Source of the DNA: Strigops habroptila
Lineage: Eukaryota; Chordata; Aves; Psittaciformes; Psittacidae
Length of the DNA stretch: 64,000 nt
Reading direction: 5' to 3'
NCBI RefSeq assembly: GCF_004027225.2
Contig: NC_044288.2
Location: forward strand, 17,618,744 to 17,682,743
In this document: piece after piece, positions 1 to 23,196 of the stretch
How positions within the stretch are numbered: position 1 is the stretch's first letter
How the letters are laid out: each line of letters begins with the position of its first letter
Notes under the pieces: model-generated
The model's database searches: none
The model's input: only the letters and a program-made list of their open reading frames with translations
Told to the model about the DNA's origin: nothing
Position numbers and translations under genes: made by a program

Positions 1-2189
1 AACACGATTTCGTTCCTCTGCCCCCAAACCCCACCGTGGCTGGCAAGACAAAATGAAAAGACAAGGGGTTTTTTTGCCCCAGAGAGTTGGTAAGATGTGG
101 TTCCCAAAACAGCAGCATCCCACCTCTGACAACTAACTTAAAGCCTTTGCGCAAGCAAAACACTTCCACAATTTACAGCAGAGGAAAATCAAACTTCCAG
201 GCACTCTGCAGAGTAATTTCCCACGAGGGGCGCAGGTGCAGATATTTGTTTCCTAAACAATATTAATGTAAGAAGTTAAAATCATTTGAAACATCCCCGA
301 CCTGAGCACTTGCTGTACCTGCTGCTGATATTTACAAGCTCAAGTCTTCGTGACTCGATGATGGAGTCAGTTTCTTCAATCTTCCTTCCCCCAAAGTATC
401 AACACACAGACGAGATCAGGCTGATCGGGGCAAACCTGGCTTTTTATCTATGCCAAGCACCAGCAAATTTCCTTCACATGTACTTTAACACTTTGTGTTC
501 TGTTGTTGCAAGAACAAGAGGAAACTGTTACAGGCTTCAGTACCTGCAGTGTTTGTTAAACACCAGTGTGTCTGCTATGATTTCCTGCAGTCGTGCAAAA
601 AAAGAAGTTACCTGGAGCAGACACGGAGCAGCCCATCCTGTAATCACGATGCAGACAGTAGGTCACGCAACATCAGGACAACAAACGCCACATTTTTTCA
701 ACTTCTTCGATCATGCTACTACCTGGTATCTGCTCTATAGAAAATATTAACCACGTAGATGGAGGAAAGCATCTCGATCTGGAAAACACCTAAATAAAGA
801 CTGAACTATGGCTTGTTGGCCCAAGCTTTGAATAGCTCTTTACATTAAATTCGCCCACACTGACGTGCACATCAACTCTGTTTTGCTTCTGTATCTTCTG
901 CAAGTGACAGCTTAGAACCTAAAACAGAAAGCTTGTTACGAGAAGTGGTAACAGCAATACTGCTGTTTGTCACTGGACAATTTCTTTTCTGGTGTCTCAC
1001 TTTGGGGTAAGTGTCAGGCAGATCAACATATTTTAAAAACTGTTACATACCCAAAATTGTTAACGATGTCTTGAAGCATTTCTTCCCCCCTCCTCAAGAA
1101 TTCAACATATATGATTCTCCACAGGCTTCAGAAACACCAACCAACCAACCACCACCTAAGCTTTTATAAGATCATTTGGTTTCCAATTTTCTTCGGAATT
1201 ATTTGCCACAGACTATAGAGCAACTTCTCACATGTTAAAGTACATCTCTCAGTAGTAGGTAACTTGAGGAAAGCCCCACTATTGCAGGCCCAGCAGTCAC
1301 TCTGCTGATTTGTAACATAACGGACATGTCCGTACTTCTTTTGCAATTCACGCTGTCCAGTTTTCAACCACTGCAAGTTACATCATTTTGTCAGGATGTT
1401 GGCATTTCCTGTACAGTAACAAGTATCATCCCACTGAACAAGTGAACAGCGCTATCCAAGAGGAAAAAACCCGAGCAATTCCATTACATCTTGTGCACAA
1501 GAACAGAACACAGTAAGGAATAACTGCCGTTTACCTGGCCATGACGTAAGGAGGTAAGAAGTACACATGAAGACTCCTGTGATGCAGCAGTATTTATATC
1601 CTGTGAAGCAATTCCTTAGCACACGACTTACTAGATTCAGTCCCAGCCCCATGGACTCAGCTGGCACCGAGGAGCCTCAGCAATCTTTCGTCTCTGCCCT
1701 ATGTTGCCATGTGGTTTATCACGCCTGCAATTCCATGTGCAGGTGTCAACCAAGCACAAAACAATTACATTTGCTGTTGAATTCAAAGTGCTTGTTGCTG
1801 TATGTATCCTACGAAAAGGCCAGGGAGTAAATCAATCTCCTATCAAAATTACTATCCACGCTTCATCCAAACTAGTCACGTTACCTCTGCTACAGAGTCC
1901 CCCCAGTATCGGACAATGGGAAGTACACGGAGAAGAGGATCTTGAGCTAACTAAGCATTCACTTCTTCCTGTAGACCTTTCAGCAAGTTTAAATTACAAA
2001 CTTAGTCCTATTTTAGAACTACCCGAGAGGTCTTGATACAGACAGCAATCATCCTCATCTCATCACACAACACGACTTCATTACATCAGCTAAGTTTCCT
2101 CAGCTCAACTCTGGCTAACTATTAAACCCACTGAAAAGCACATCGTAACAGTTAAACATGGCACAAGAACTTTTCGTATAAAGCAGAGG
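1..2189. other. Intergenic DNA downstream of ATP6V0E1
   Basis: No exon, RNA gene or recognisable repeat seen. There is a short (AACC)n run near 1138. In human the next gene on this side is CREBRF, which would lie beyond position 1. Overlapping open frames of 71-154 codons here show no family resemblance. Confidence 0.6.
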
Positions 2190-2681
2190 ATTAGTTTTAT
2201 TTCCAGGCATGAGAAACTTAAGGCCAAATTTCCCAAGAATACAACTCATTTACAAAAAAAGAAATGCCATCAACGTGTGCTGCTTCTCCTCTCCTCATAC
2301 AATTTAATGCAGACGTTTTTTCCAAGTGCAATCAAACAGAACAGGGGTAAACAGACAGCAACAACCTAAGGCTTGTAACAGACATACAGTCTTCCTATAG
2401 AGTAAGCAAGACAAACAGGAAAGCTATTACCCATAAAAACTTTAGCAATTTTCATCCCATATGAAGTTAACAGACAAAAATTTACAGCACCAAAGAGGAG
2501 TATAAACTGCATTAGGCACACTGTTAAAGGTATAGTAGGAAAAAATATAGGGCTTTGAACAAGCCATCTGAAGCACAATAGAAAGGTTAAGGCATTAATG
2601 CAGGCTTGGTATCCAACCAACTATGTTAAGGGCATCTTTGGGCAGTGGAGCGTTTCATCTGGAGAAAAATCTCTTCTTTAC
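2190..2681 (-). other. ATP6V0E1: Probable ATP6V0E1 terminal 3'UTR exon
   Basis: A plausible acceptor (CTCTTGCTTTGCAG) opens an exon at 2681. The first ~30 bases (AAGAAGAGA...CCAGATG...CTCC) look similar to what I remember of the human 3'UTR. Two poly(A) signals follow on the minus strand: ATTAAA at 2308-2303 and AATAAA at 2201-2196. The end coordinate is approximate. An 84-codon open frame in this exon (2620-2366) is hydrophobic because the strand is T-rich and is not regarded as a gene. Confidence 0.5.
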
Positions 2682-5324
2682 CTGCAAAGCAAGAGGCAAC
2701 TTAAATTATTGCTTTCCATGGAGACAATTTACTAATTGAAGACCTGGTTGGTAACCACAACTATTTCCATTCCATAAATGCACCGAGAAATAGTGAAGAA
2801 CTGTAGATAATTCACGTATATGGACCTTCAAGATTAATCCCTACTTTCTTTCTTAGCAGTTTCATTTCTGAAGTTACTGCAAGTAGTTTCAGTTACATTA
2901 CAAGCTGTAGGACAACTATTTTCCTAGAAAGTTTTGAGTGCTGTAGCAGCATCCAGTCATCTGGATCATACTTCTTGCACTTGCATGAAGAAAGTTCCTG
3001 GTCTGAGAACACAGACTGTAAATTGACACATTTGCAGAGAAAAGGTGGCGTTGGGTCACACTGCTTAGAAGAGGCTACAGCCCACATTAACCACAGCTAC
3101 AGAAGTCCGCATGTTCTTATGGACTGCCATCCAAGCCATTAACTTGATTATAAAGACAAGTCATCTGATACATCATCATCACTTGAATTGGAGGGATACT
3201 GACCTAAAAGAAAGGCCAATCTTCTGTAATTTGGCACAGCTCGGTCAAGCCAATGTCTGTAGAAGCTCCTCACTACAGCGCTAGAACGCTTTCTGTGCGC
3301 GTTTTCAGCCTGTTCTGTTGGTCAAAATAGGTGCTGGAAAAACTTCTTAAAAGCCAAAAATAACTGACCAAACATGAAACGGTAGCTATATTTATGGGAT
3401 TCCATGCAGTGTCAGATGGAATCTAATTCACAGCTCCTGTCTAGTGAGAAACTCAACAGGAGGCTCTGCGTGCAGAGGCACACAACAGCACAAGACAGGA
3501 CACTGCTGCCTGATCAAGGCAGCCACCTCCTTGCTGCTCAGCTCGCTCAGCACTGCAAGAGTAATTCAAACAAGATCATGGAGAATGGTATGTCCTGTAA
3601 TAGCACATTTCTAGCAAGAAAACATAATATTTAACTAGGATATTTAAAGACTATTATAGGCTTTTACTTTTTTAAACCATTCTTTTTCAAGATGATGAGA
3701 ACTTTGATTTTATTCCAGAATTAAGCCAAGGAAATCAGACATATCAAAGGCTAAACCAAACTGCTTCATAGAACACAACAGTGTGTGCTATAGAGGCCTC
3801 AAATTCTCCACTAATAACTTTAAAAATGACAGCTCCTCACATAAACTTACTGGCCATCCCACATTAGCTCCCCCTCTTCCTCAATATAAATCTACCTTCA
3901 GCTGTCTGGAAAATTCTTCACTGAAAGGGAGAGGGAAAGCCCGATTCTTTTATCGGGCAGCTGGAGTCCAAGAGTTGTATCTCATCTGCAGTTTCTCCTT
4001 GCTGGTTGCAACACACAGATCATTTCAGATCCCAGGCAACTGAATTATCCTATGGGATTCAGGGATCTGTATGCCCATTACCAGAATACACTGGTCTCTG
4101 TTTTAGCTAGCTCATTATATGTTAACATACGAGCAGTGAAAATGCACCCAGGAAATTCAGCTTGACTGACTTGCCTAATTACAGGCCTCTCTACTTGAAG
4201 CAGGGCTGAGTCTACCTTTAGCTTCTGCTTACTGCTTAGAAGAGAAGATGCAGACACATACACATGCCAGTCTGACAACACCACAATTCAGATGAAGCCT
4301 GCTTTGCAGCAGCAGAGCTTTGCTTCAGGGTAGATGTTCAGGATGCTTTACAGACAGCATTTAACTGAGCTGTAACATCAACTGTCATCTGTCTGCTGCT
4401 ATTGGACTTCTGTAAACAGAAGTTAAAGTAGTAACAGCAAAGGGGTAAGCAGTTAAACCTAAAAAGGACAAACAAACCTACCCCAAACAGGTAAAAAACT
4501 AAGCACGTCTAAGTTATTCAGTTACCAGCATAAGAACTAAAATCATGGGTACTTCTTTCCAGTTATCCTTCATTTGAACCTTCAACTCCAAATGCTGCTG
4601 TTCCAAAGAAACCCAAGGTCATCACAGTAGTTGTAGTACCAGACTTTGTATTTACTGCAGGTCATGTCAGAAAGCATGTCCAAGAACTGCAACAGCAGCA
4701 TTCCAACAGCACTACCCAGAGAGCAACCACCAGGCTCATCTATGATTAAAGTTACACACAGGCTATGATTAAAAAACCAACCAAACAAAAAACAAAGCCC
4801 AAACCAACATCCATCTGTAAGCTCAGTGTTACTGCTGTGCTTTGACAGGAGATAAGAACCATTCTAACTGCGGTTCTCACTCCGGCTTCCCAGATGAATG
4901 AGGGCAACTCTACATTGCCTTGGAAATCAGGCCAGGTCCTGGTGAAATGGTAGTAAGCTTGAAGAGAGGTTTAACAATGGTTAAAGATTAGGAAATCCAC
5001 TTACGCCAGCTAGTAAAAGACACCCCAGCCTGTTTTCTTTATTGGTAGAAGAAACGTTCTGTTCTCCTTAGAAACCCCTGCTCACTGAACACAGCACCAC
5101 ACGACATGATAGCAGAGAAAAATGACTGGGCAAGAATTCAGACCAAGCTTTTCACAGTACCCAGTCAAGATTAACATCCAAAAGATGTTTTGTTGCAGCC
5201 TATATAAAGGTAGACTTCTCCTGCAAAACAGCTAGCAATTCTGAACACACTGCTTACAACTACTGCTCCATTTCTCCTGAAGCTTTAATGTACCACAGAT
5301 ATGAATAAATCTGATCATACTCAC
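2682..5324 (-). other. ATP6V0E1: ATP6V0E1 3'UTR intron (inferred)
   Basis: The stretch lies between the donor at 5324 and the inferred acceptor at 2682. I see no coding exon or recognisable repeat. In human an H/ACA snoRNA (SNORA74B) lies inside ATP6V0E1; I could not identify a counterpart by eye. Confidence 0.45.
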
Positions 5325-12679
<7,355 letters not shown>

Positions 12680-12781
12680 GGCCCGGCCGGCGGCGGAGGG
12701 AAGCGGCTCGGTGCGACCCGGCGCGTCGCCTCCCCTCCCCTTCCTCACGGCAGGCCGCAGCGCCCCGCCCTGCCGCCTGCA

Positions 12782-12803
12782 CCAATCAGCGCCCGATACG
12801 TCA
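12782..12803 (-). promoter_or_regulatory. ATP6V0E1: CCAAT box and CRE-like motif upstream of ATP6V0E1
   Basis: About 100-125 bases upstream of the start codon there is CCAAT on the plus strand at 12782-12786 (NF-Y type, reversed relative to the gene). TACGTCA at 12797-12803 reads TGACGTA on the gene strand, a CREB/ATF-type site. The spacing is typical of CpG-island promoters. Function is inferred. Confidence 0.5.
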
Positions 12804-13139
12804 CCGGAGCCCGGCGGGCGGTGCCGCACCTGCCGGCGCGACGGCGCTTCGGGAGCGGGCCCGGACTCCGAGGAGCGGAGCGGAGCTGCCGGGGCCAGGG
12901 CTGGCTTCGAGCTCAGCGGTGACTGCGAGGGGAGAGAAAGCTCCACGGGCAGGGCCCGGGAGGAGCAGCGGAGCCGAAGGACGTGCTCGGTTCGCTGACC
13001 CAAGAGGAGCATCATTATGCAGCATGTGCTGCGGGGGTCAATACAAGCTCTGAACAGGCATAAAAGAAGCGACGCTCGAGCAGCCTTCGCGTTGCTGCCT
13101 GCAAATGGCTTCAGAAGTGCACATGGGATCCTGGGGCAC

Positions 13140-13755
13140 AGCAAGCTCCGTGTGAGTGAGCAGTGATGCTGCGGCAAAGCAAGCCAACAGGGCGCTGGGG
13201 AACATCAAGGGCATCACCAGCAGAGATGAAGATGTCGTTGTCACACTCTGCTCGGTGCTGGTCAGGCCACACCTGGAATACTGTGCTGTTTTGGACTCCA
13301 CTGTACAAAAAAGGTGTGGGCAGGTTGGAGGGGATCCAGAGAAGGGCCACAAAGATGATCCAAGGGCTGGGATGTGTGTGAGGAAAGGCTGAGAGCTGGG
13401 CTTATTCAGCCCTGAGAAAAGGCAGCTCAGGGGAGACCTTGTCACTATGTTCCAGTCTTTAAAGGGTGGCTACAAAGAAGATGCAGACTCCCTTTTTACA
13501 CACTCACATGGAGAAGATGAGGGCTAATGTGCACAAGTTAATCCTGGGGAGATTCCGACCGAATACAAGAGGAAACTTTTTCACAATGAGCACCATCAGC
13601 CATTGGAATCATCTCTGCAGGGAAGTGGTGGATTCCCCAACACTGGACAGTGTTGAGATTCAGCTGGACAGGGTGCTGGGACATCTAATCTAGGTCATGC
13701 TTTGCCTCGGAACCTGATGATCCTTGAGGTCTCTTCCAACCTGGAATTCTGAGAT
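13140..13755 (+). mobile_element. CR1 LINE, 5'-truncated, 3' end of ORF2 plus tail
   Basis: The plus strand shows the classic end of the CR1 reverse-transcriptase ORF in broken frames: [14 protein letters not shown], then LVRPHLEYC (13258-13285), GRLEGIQRRATKMI, RGNFFTM, and NHLCREVVDSPTL. The tail follows with CTTGAGGTCTCTTCCAACCTGGAATTCTG ending near 13755. Frameshifts and stops show it is dead. It sits between the RPL26L1 poly(A) site and the ATP6V0E1 CpG island, about 0.45 kb from the CCAAT/CRE motifs. Confidence 0.93.
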
Positions 13756-14580
13756 TTTCCTCAATCCTCAGCATCCCTGCTTTCAGAGTAGTGTGATTCA
13801 GCAGGAGTGGCTTGCTTTCCCTCTGAACCAGCAATTAAGAGGGCTATTCACTGAGCCAGTAAATTCACTTAATTGCAGGGCTGTTTCCAACATACTGTGG
13901 CAACTCCCAATTATGTGTATATAAAGTGCTAAAAACCTAATTTCCTCTTATAGAAAAGTGCATCCAAAATAGTTTTAGCAACAGCGCTGAGCCTGCCTTC
14001 ACTCCTACCCTTGTCAAACCAGGCAGCTCTGCCGCACAGCACTGGTGAGATAAACCCCTGTCCTTAAGCTCCAGCATTAATCCAAGAGCCCAAGACATCA
14101 CACAGGAAATTCAGTGCTATGTCTGGCCACAGCGTGCCTGGTGAACCTCTAAAATGTCTGTCAAATTCATAAGACAGTTGAAAAAAACCCCATAATTTAA
14201 GAGGATTGCAGGAGATTCATGGAAAGAAATAGCTTACTGATAAATGTCTGATAAATGTCTGATAAAATAATGTATACAGTGCACAGAACGAACACATTCA
14301 TTTAAAACTATGAACCCACCTAAATAAGCATTAAAGATCAGTGGAAGAGACAGAAGCACAATGGTCATTAGATGCACATTTCAGGATTGCACTACTCTAA
14401 CATTGCTTGAAACATTCCTTATGGAGAAAGAGTCTTTAGTTTTCTTAAAAGATATAAAAAGCTTCTTAATTTAGTGGAAGTATTTTTTATGTAGCCAACA
14501 TCAAAACATGAGAACGAACATTTAAACACAAACCAGACACACCCTATAAAGACTTTCTAAAGAAGACACGACAACAGGTT
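13756..14580. other. Intergenic DNA between the CR1 copy and the RPL26L1 3' end
   Basis: No gene seen. The one structure noticed is a short tandem repeat at 14237-14268. Confidence 0.7.
14237..14268. repeat. 11-bp tandem repeat, about 3 copies
   Basis: CTGATAAATGT occurs twice head to tail (14237-14247, 14248-14258), followed by a third partial copy CTGATAAAAT. Confidence 0.85.
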
Positions 14581-14596
14581 TAAATTTTAGCGGTTC

Positions 14597-14602
14597 TTTA
14601 AT
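14597..14602 (-). terminator. RPL26L1: RPL26L1 poly(A) signal ATTAAA
   Basis: ATTAAA lies on the minus strand about 20 bases after the stop codon, giving a very short 3'UTR, as is usual for ribosomal protein genes. It is the first such hexamer downstream. Confidence 0.75.
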
Positions 14603-14621
14603 GGTGTCAATAGGAAATAAT

Positions 14622-18308
<3,687 letters not shown>

Positions 18309-18353
18309 CCCGCTGCCGCCGCCGCCACAGTCACCCGGAAAGAGGAAGAGGGG
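18309..18353 (-). other. RPL26L1: RPL26L1 non-coding exon 1 with 5'TOP tract
   Basis: On the gene strand, 17 uninterrupted pyrimidines (18353-18337, CCCCTCTTCCTCTTTCC) precede GGGTGACTGTGG and a GGC-rich stretch. A donor (GTAAGG) follows, with its first base at 18308. A start within a pyrimidine tract is the hallmark of TOP mRNAs, translated under mTORC1/LARP1 control. The exact start base is not resolved. Confidence 0.75.
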
Positions 18354-18384
18354 CCGCTTCCGCCGCCAGGAGCGGCCGCCGGGG

Positions 18385-18394
18385 TCTCGCGAGA
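18385..18394. promoter_or_regulatory. RPL26L1: TCTCGCGAGA palindromic promoter element
   Basis: A perfect TCTCGCGAGA palindrome lies about 32 bases upstream of the TOP tract, inside the CpG island. This motif is known from housekeeping CpG-island promoters and is bound by BANP (earlier linked to ZBTB33/Kaiso). Confidence 0.75.
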
Positions 18395-18570
18395 TCAGCG
18401 CGCCCAGCCGCGGCCGCCGGCGCCCCCTGGTGAGCGGCGGTCAGAGCTGCAGCAGCCCGCTCCCGCAGCCCTCCTGCCACCGTGCCCGGAGCGGTTCATC
18501 CCTCCCCAGGGTGCACGAAGACAGGCACCTCCGGCCAGCTTCCCCCCGCTGCCGGGCCGGTAGAGCCGGT

Positions 18571-19400
18571 GCTACTACATCTTGTCAGGACGCAGATGAA
18601 TTTATTCTCAAGGAAAATCATTTCTGGGGAAGGTGGTGCTGGTAGATACGAACCAAACGGGGTATGCAGCAGTAAGACACTTGACTGGGTTTTGGTTTAT
18701 ATGGAAGAGTTTCCATACTGTTGAGTTGCAGCAGGATGAGCTGGACAAACACCTTTCCCAGTGCCTTGACTCATCCTATACACAGAGTAAGGAACGTTCA
18801 GCATCACCCTGTCACTGCTGGACATCCAGGTACCAACCTGCCCTTGAGGTTCCTTGGAAGGGGTAGGATCTCTTCCATCAGGAAGATGTTGTGCCACAGA
18901 CACTAATGTAATAAGCAACACCAGAGCTTAAGAGGAATTGGTTTCTTAATATGGCACAGATACATAGTGCCCAAATTCACTGTGTTGTAACCCGTTACTG
19001 TTTCATCTTCAATAATTGCTTCAGACGCTCATTTCTAAACACTTGGTGAAGTAAGGCTAAAAGGAAATTAACGGGGGGGGGGGTGGTGTAACAAAACCTG
19101 GGTTATTTTATATACCAAGTGGCCCAGTGACTAAAGCCAAACCCAGCAAGTTCCAAGCACAGTCCACTCACCTCTCATTAAATAAAGGAGGTTGGGACAG
19201 TTGGTACTGTTCAAAACCGAGCACTGAATGTCCAGACATGACTCAGTGCTGATTACAAAAGAGCCTCGTGTTAACTTTCTACACAGTGACCTGGCTTACA
19301 GTGATTTCATTGTGTGATAAGGCTTAGTTTGCTGAAAAAATAATTAAAAACAACAAAAAAAAGCCATTTTAGATTGATTTTGCAATAGTAGTGCAGCGAG
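18571..19400. other. Short intergenic gap between ERGIC1 and RPL26L1
   Basis: No gene recognised. A G11 homopolymer lies at 19073-19083. ERGIC1 transcripts ending near 19.4 kb would leave only about 1 kb before the RPL26L1 promoter on the same strand. Confidence 0.6.
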
Positions 19401-22400
19401 AAGCCAATCAAAACAAATGACTTTTATTTTTAATTATAGAACTAAATAGGCTAATATTTTATTAACATAAGGTTGCAAATTAGAAGAGATGCCAGAACTC
19501 CTTAATAATCTCCACTGTAAAAATGCAAAAGACTTGTGCTTTAAACATTGCCATAATATACTACAGGGCTACATACCCCCTCCCCTGCCCTTCTCTCCCT
19601 TCTTCCCAGGACTACTGAGAAACACCTCATTGACATTTCACCTGAAACTTCAGACCACTATTCTAAAGCAGATACTCATCACAGGCATTTTCATGCCGAA
19701 CAGTTTGTGTATCACACAAATAAAAAACAACTTTAAATGAGAAATATTCTGAAACTAACTACAGACATTACAATCTATGCTGCAAACTTCACTTTTCACA
19801 GAGCAGTATTTGACAAATCAGATCAAGCATTCACAAATGCATGTCTTCCGATTGTTTTCTTACCCCATTTCCATGTTTTTTCTTGAAAAATAATCTTCAG
19901 CAGTCCATATACTGCCTAGAATATACCCAAGCACAGCTTTCCCTACAGCAAAAAGTTTTAACTTCACCACTACAAAGCATCCTATGCCACAGGTTCTCAC
20001 CATAGGATGGAGGGTACCTTTAGAGAGAATAATTTAAACTGGAAGTTCTAAATATTTTATTTCCTACAGGGATGTGTTTCTTGGAAAACTACAAGTACTT
20101 CTGTCAAAATACTGACTCGGAAGAGCAAAGACAGGAATATGGATAAACATGTCCAATCGATGGTTTTCCTTCCACTATGGCTTGACATTATCTTTGTTTG
20201 CAATGACGTTTAAAAGCATAACTAAGCTCATTTTTTCTCTAGAAAGTGTTTGAAAATACGAATGAAATCTAGTGAGACATGTACGCATGGGGCAGGAATG
20301 CCGTAACAGTAACCACCTCCCTTTCACATTTGGAGAGATGAAGAGCAGATTCTTCTGTAAACACATAATGTAGCATCATTACACGACCCAAGCCAGCCAT
20401 GTCTCATGGACAAGCTTGCCACAACTTAGAGCAGACCCAGAAGGTAGCTTTAACTTGGCAGTACTCAAAGGCTTAGGCCTGGTTTAGAGAAGAAAGGTAC
20501 GGACCGTTTCTTCAGCAGGGTTTTGCCAGAACTTGAGTACAATTTTGTTTCCACATCTAGCAAAAAAAAAAAAAAAAAAAAGTGATTTATTATGTTATTG
20601 CAGTGGACATTTTGGCAGAGAGAGCAGGCACACTGAAGTATGCATCTGTCATTTCCAAAAAAAGCCAAACAATTTCACTGGTCTGGTTTAGAGAAGTAGC
20701 CTGAACTGCACAGAAGGCAGTGTTTGAACTCAGACTGAGGATGGGGAGAAGGGCAGAAATAACATGCCAGGGGACACAAGGGATTTGCAACAAGCTTTGC
20801 TTGTTTGTGTCGAAGACACTGCACCAGGGAAGACATCTTAGAAAACTAACAGTACAATCCATTGCACCACAGAGATCTTCTCCTGCACAGCTCAGGAGAA
20901 GGATGCACTGCTAAGATATTGAAAATTACATCCTTGTAATCCACTGGGTTCACAAGCTGTGAGCAAAGACTCAACAAATTCAAGGGGAAAAACCAGGACG
21001 TTTTTGCTCTAAGCTTCAGCAGGTCACAGTGGATTAGAGGAATTCCTTCAGCCAGCAAGAGAGGCGATCGCAGTGGAAAACCCCAGCTCCCACCAGGCAG
21101 CAGCCTCCATCCAGTGGGTTCCACTCGCGGGCACACGGACACACACCCCGAAATGAAGACAAGCATCTCATTTTCAAGTTGATTTTTGTAAATGGAAAAA
21201 AATGTATAAAATCTATCCATACATTAACAGATACAGGAAGTTACACAATCCAGTTTACACCTAAAGCAATAGCAATCAGTCCGTAATAAGAACAGGGAAA
21301 AATTCCAATGCTGTAACTTGTCCAAAGTCACTATAGGGCAGAGGACTGTGGTTGGCTTCTTCTTTTTGGCGTGTGGATAAACTGGCTACCTTCCCTACTT
21401 CCAAAGCAAAGAGACAACTCCAACAGACATGTATTAGGAATACTTTTGAAATGCATCTGACTCTAGCATTAACACTGAATATTCAAAGATTCATATTATT
21501 ACAGTATAATGTTTGCCTACTTCTGCCTCCAGGAAAGGGCAGTGGGCAGTAGGTACTACTCAAGAGAAATCCTGCACCCATCTTAGAATTTACAGCATTG
21601 ATTGAGTAAAAGATTTTTACTTTATGATTTTTATCCATCCTGGAACACTTAAAATTTATGTATCCTCAGCTCAGACATTTACAAAGCATGCAGAGACTGT
21701 TACTACTCAAGGAACATTTAGGAGGCTATGGAAAATGTGCTGGCGGGTACTGGTCTAATTTTAGTGAACTCATGTCTACCATTACATGCAAGCCATACCT
21801 GGCAGTAGTTCTCCCTCCATTTATTGGAGGCCCCAGAAGACAAGGCTTGAATGAACGGGCATGGAAGCTCAGGTACCATTTTAAGGAATAAAACAAAACA
21901 ACTGCTAGCAGGGGCCCGCTTGTGGGAATGCCTGCCCTGCTGCTGGTGTACCTGTGGGTGAACAGTGTCAGTCCAGGGCTCACAAAAGATGCCTGACTGG
22001 ATTTTAAAGGAAAAGGGAGGCACCTTAAACCCTGAAAAGACAGACTTCTGTGTTTGACAGGTGTATTCAATATGCACACACAAAGCAAGACAGTAAGCTG
22101 TGCTTATCCACCCAGAAGACTGCACCATTTTTCTGAACATATAGAATATACAACCCTTTCTCAAAATAACAACAACAATAATAATAAAGCAGAAGTGCAG
22201 AATCCAGAGTGTTGGGTGGTCTGTGTTTAAAAAACATACGGAAGAATAAAAGCTAATGCTGTAAAGACAACTATTCCCTTTCAAAGCAAAGGCCACATAA
22301 AACTCTGTTGCTCAGTTTGGTTTTTTTACTTCATGCCACCTGTAAACACAAGACTGGATATTCAGTTTCTGGGAAGAAATGAAAATACTTTTACATTCAG

Positions 22401-23088
22401 AGTAAAAGAAAAGCCCTCCACTGCCTGGATCACAGATTACCCAGGAAAAGGTAGCTAGGGGAAGGCTTCCTCTTCTTGTTTGCTCATTTCATTAGAAAGG
22501 TCATATCTGAACAAAAGAGCTTTCAATAAAAGCACAAAACGTTTCTTGATGTTATTTCTGCCCTCTGTCTCTAAAGTTTGCTATGGGGACTAACATTTTC
22601 CATTCCTCACCAACAGATACATCATCACCCTTTTGGCACCACAGGTGGAATTTCTTCCTAATGTATAATTTTTGCCTTATACAAAAGTCGATTGTCTAAT
22701 CATGCAAATCCAACAGAATTCCAAAAAGTGCCACAAGACAGCTCAACTCTTTTCAAGCTACTACCTAGTTTGTACACTGCCATAGGAACCTCCCAGAGAA
22801 CAGACTGTCATCCTTACTTAGATCTGACGGTGTATTTCATATATGGCATTTCAACCTCTTTCTGGGGGGAGAGAATCGACATCCATGCCCTGATTCCATT
22901 GATTTTTCACTCTCAGAGCTCTGAAATGCATGGAGATTTCTTTGATTTGTTGAAGAGGTCTTCACTGAACAGCCTGATTAGAGAAAAACTTACTGATTCA
23001 ATCAAATAGAAAATAAAGACAAAAACAGGTAGTGGTAGATTTCTCAATCTTTGCTCGTGTCCTTGGAGACCAGGGTAGAGTTTCACTG
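19400..23088 (-). other. ERGIC1: ERGIC1 3'UTR (maximum extent) with alternative poly(A) signals
   Basis: This region follows the ERGIC1 stop. AATAAA on the minus strand occurs at 21825-21820, 20591-20586 (followed at once by a T20 run, a strong downstream element), 20061-20056, 19463-19458 and 19428-19423, with ATTAAA at 19434-19429. The cluster near 19.45 kb is a good distal end. The actual site used cannot be decided from sequence. A 192-codon minus-strand frame at 22296-21718 inside the UTR shows no protein family. Confidence 0.5.
20562..20581. repeat. A20 homopolymer (T20 on the gene strand)
   Basis: Twenty consecutive A on the plus strand, 4 bases from a minus-strand AATAAA. It is likely polymorphic in length. 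Confidence 0.9.
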
Positions 23089-23196
23089 CTACTGCATTTT
23101 CCCCAGCTGGATCTTCTTCCAGGCCTCTGATGCTGTGAAAATGCAGGAGTCGAGGATCCCAGCTACAGTAAATGTTCCTCCAATGATGGCACATAT
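23089..23196 (-). CDS. ERGIC1: ERGIC1 exon 10, last coding exon
   Basis: The acceptor is TATGTTTCAG. It encodes [20 protein letters not shown], the second transmembrane helix, through [10 protein letters not shown], with a TAG stop at 23091-23089. From memory, the human protein ends in His where this one ends in Gln. Confidence 0.97.
   Translation of the reverse strand: MCAIIGGTFTVAGILDSCIFTASEAWKKIQLGKMQ

Noticed and set aside
2366-2620. 84-codon hydrophobic minus-strand frame resembling a membrane protein
   Set aside because: It sits in the probable ATP6V0E1 3'UTR. Its hydrophobicity follows from T-richness and no family is recognisable.
21718-22296. 192-codon minus-strand frame
   Set aside because: It lies inside the ERGIC1 3'UTR downstream of the stop, with no domain or family pattern.
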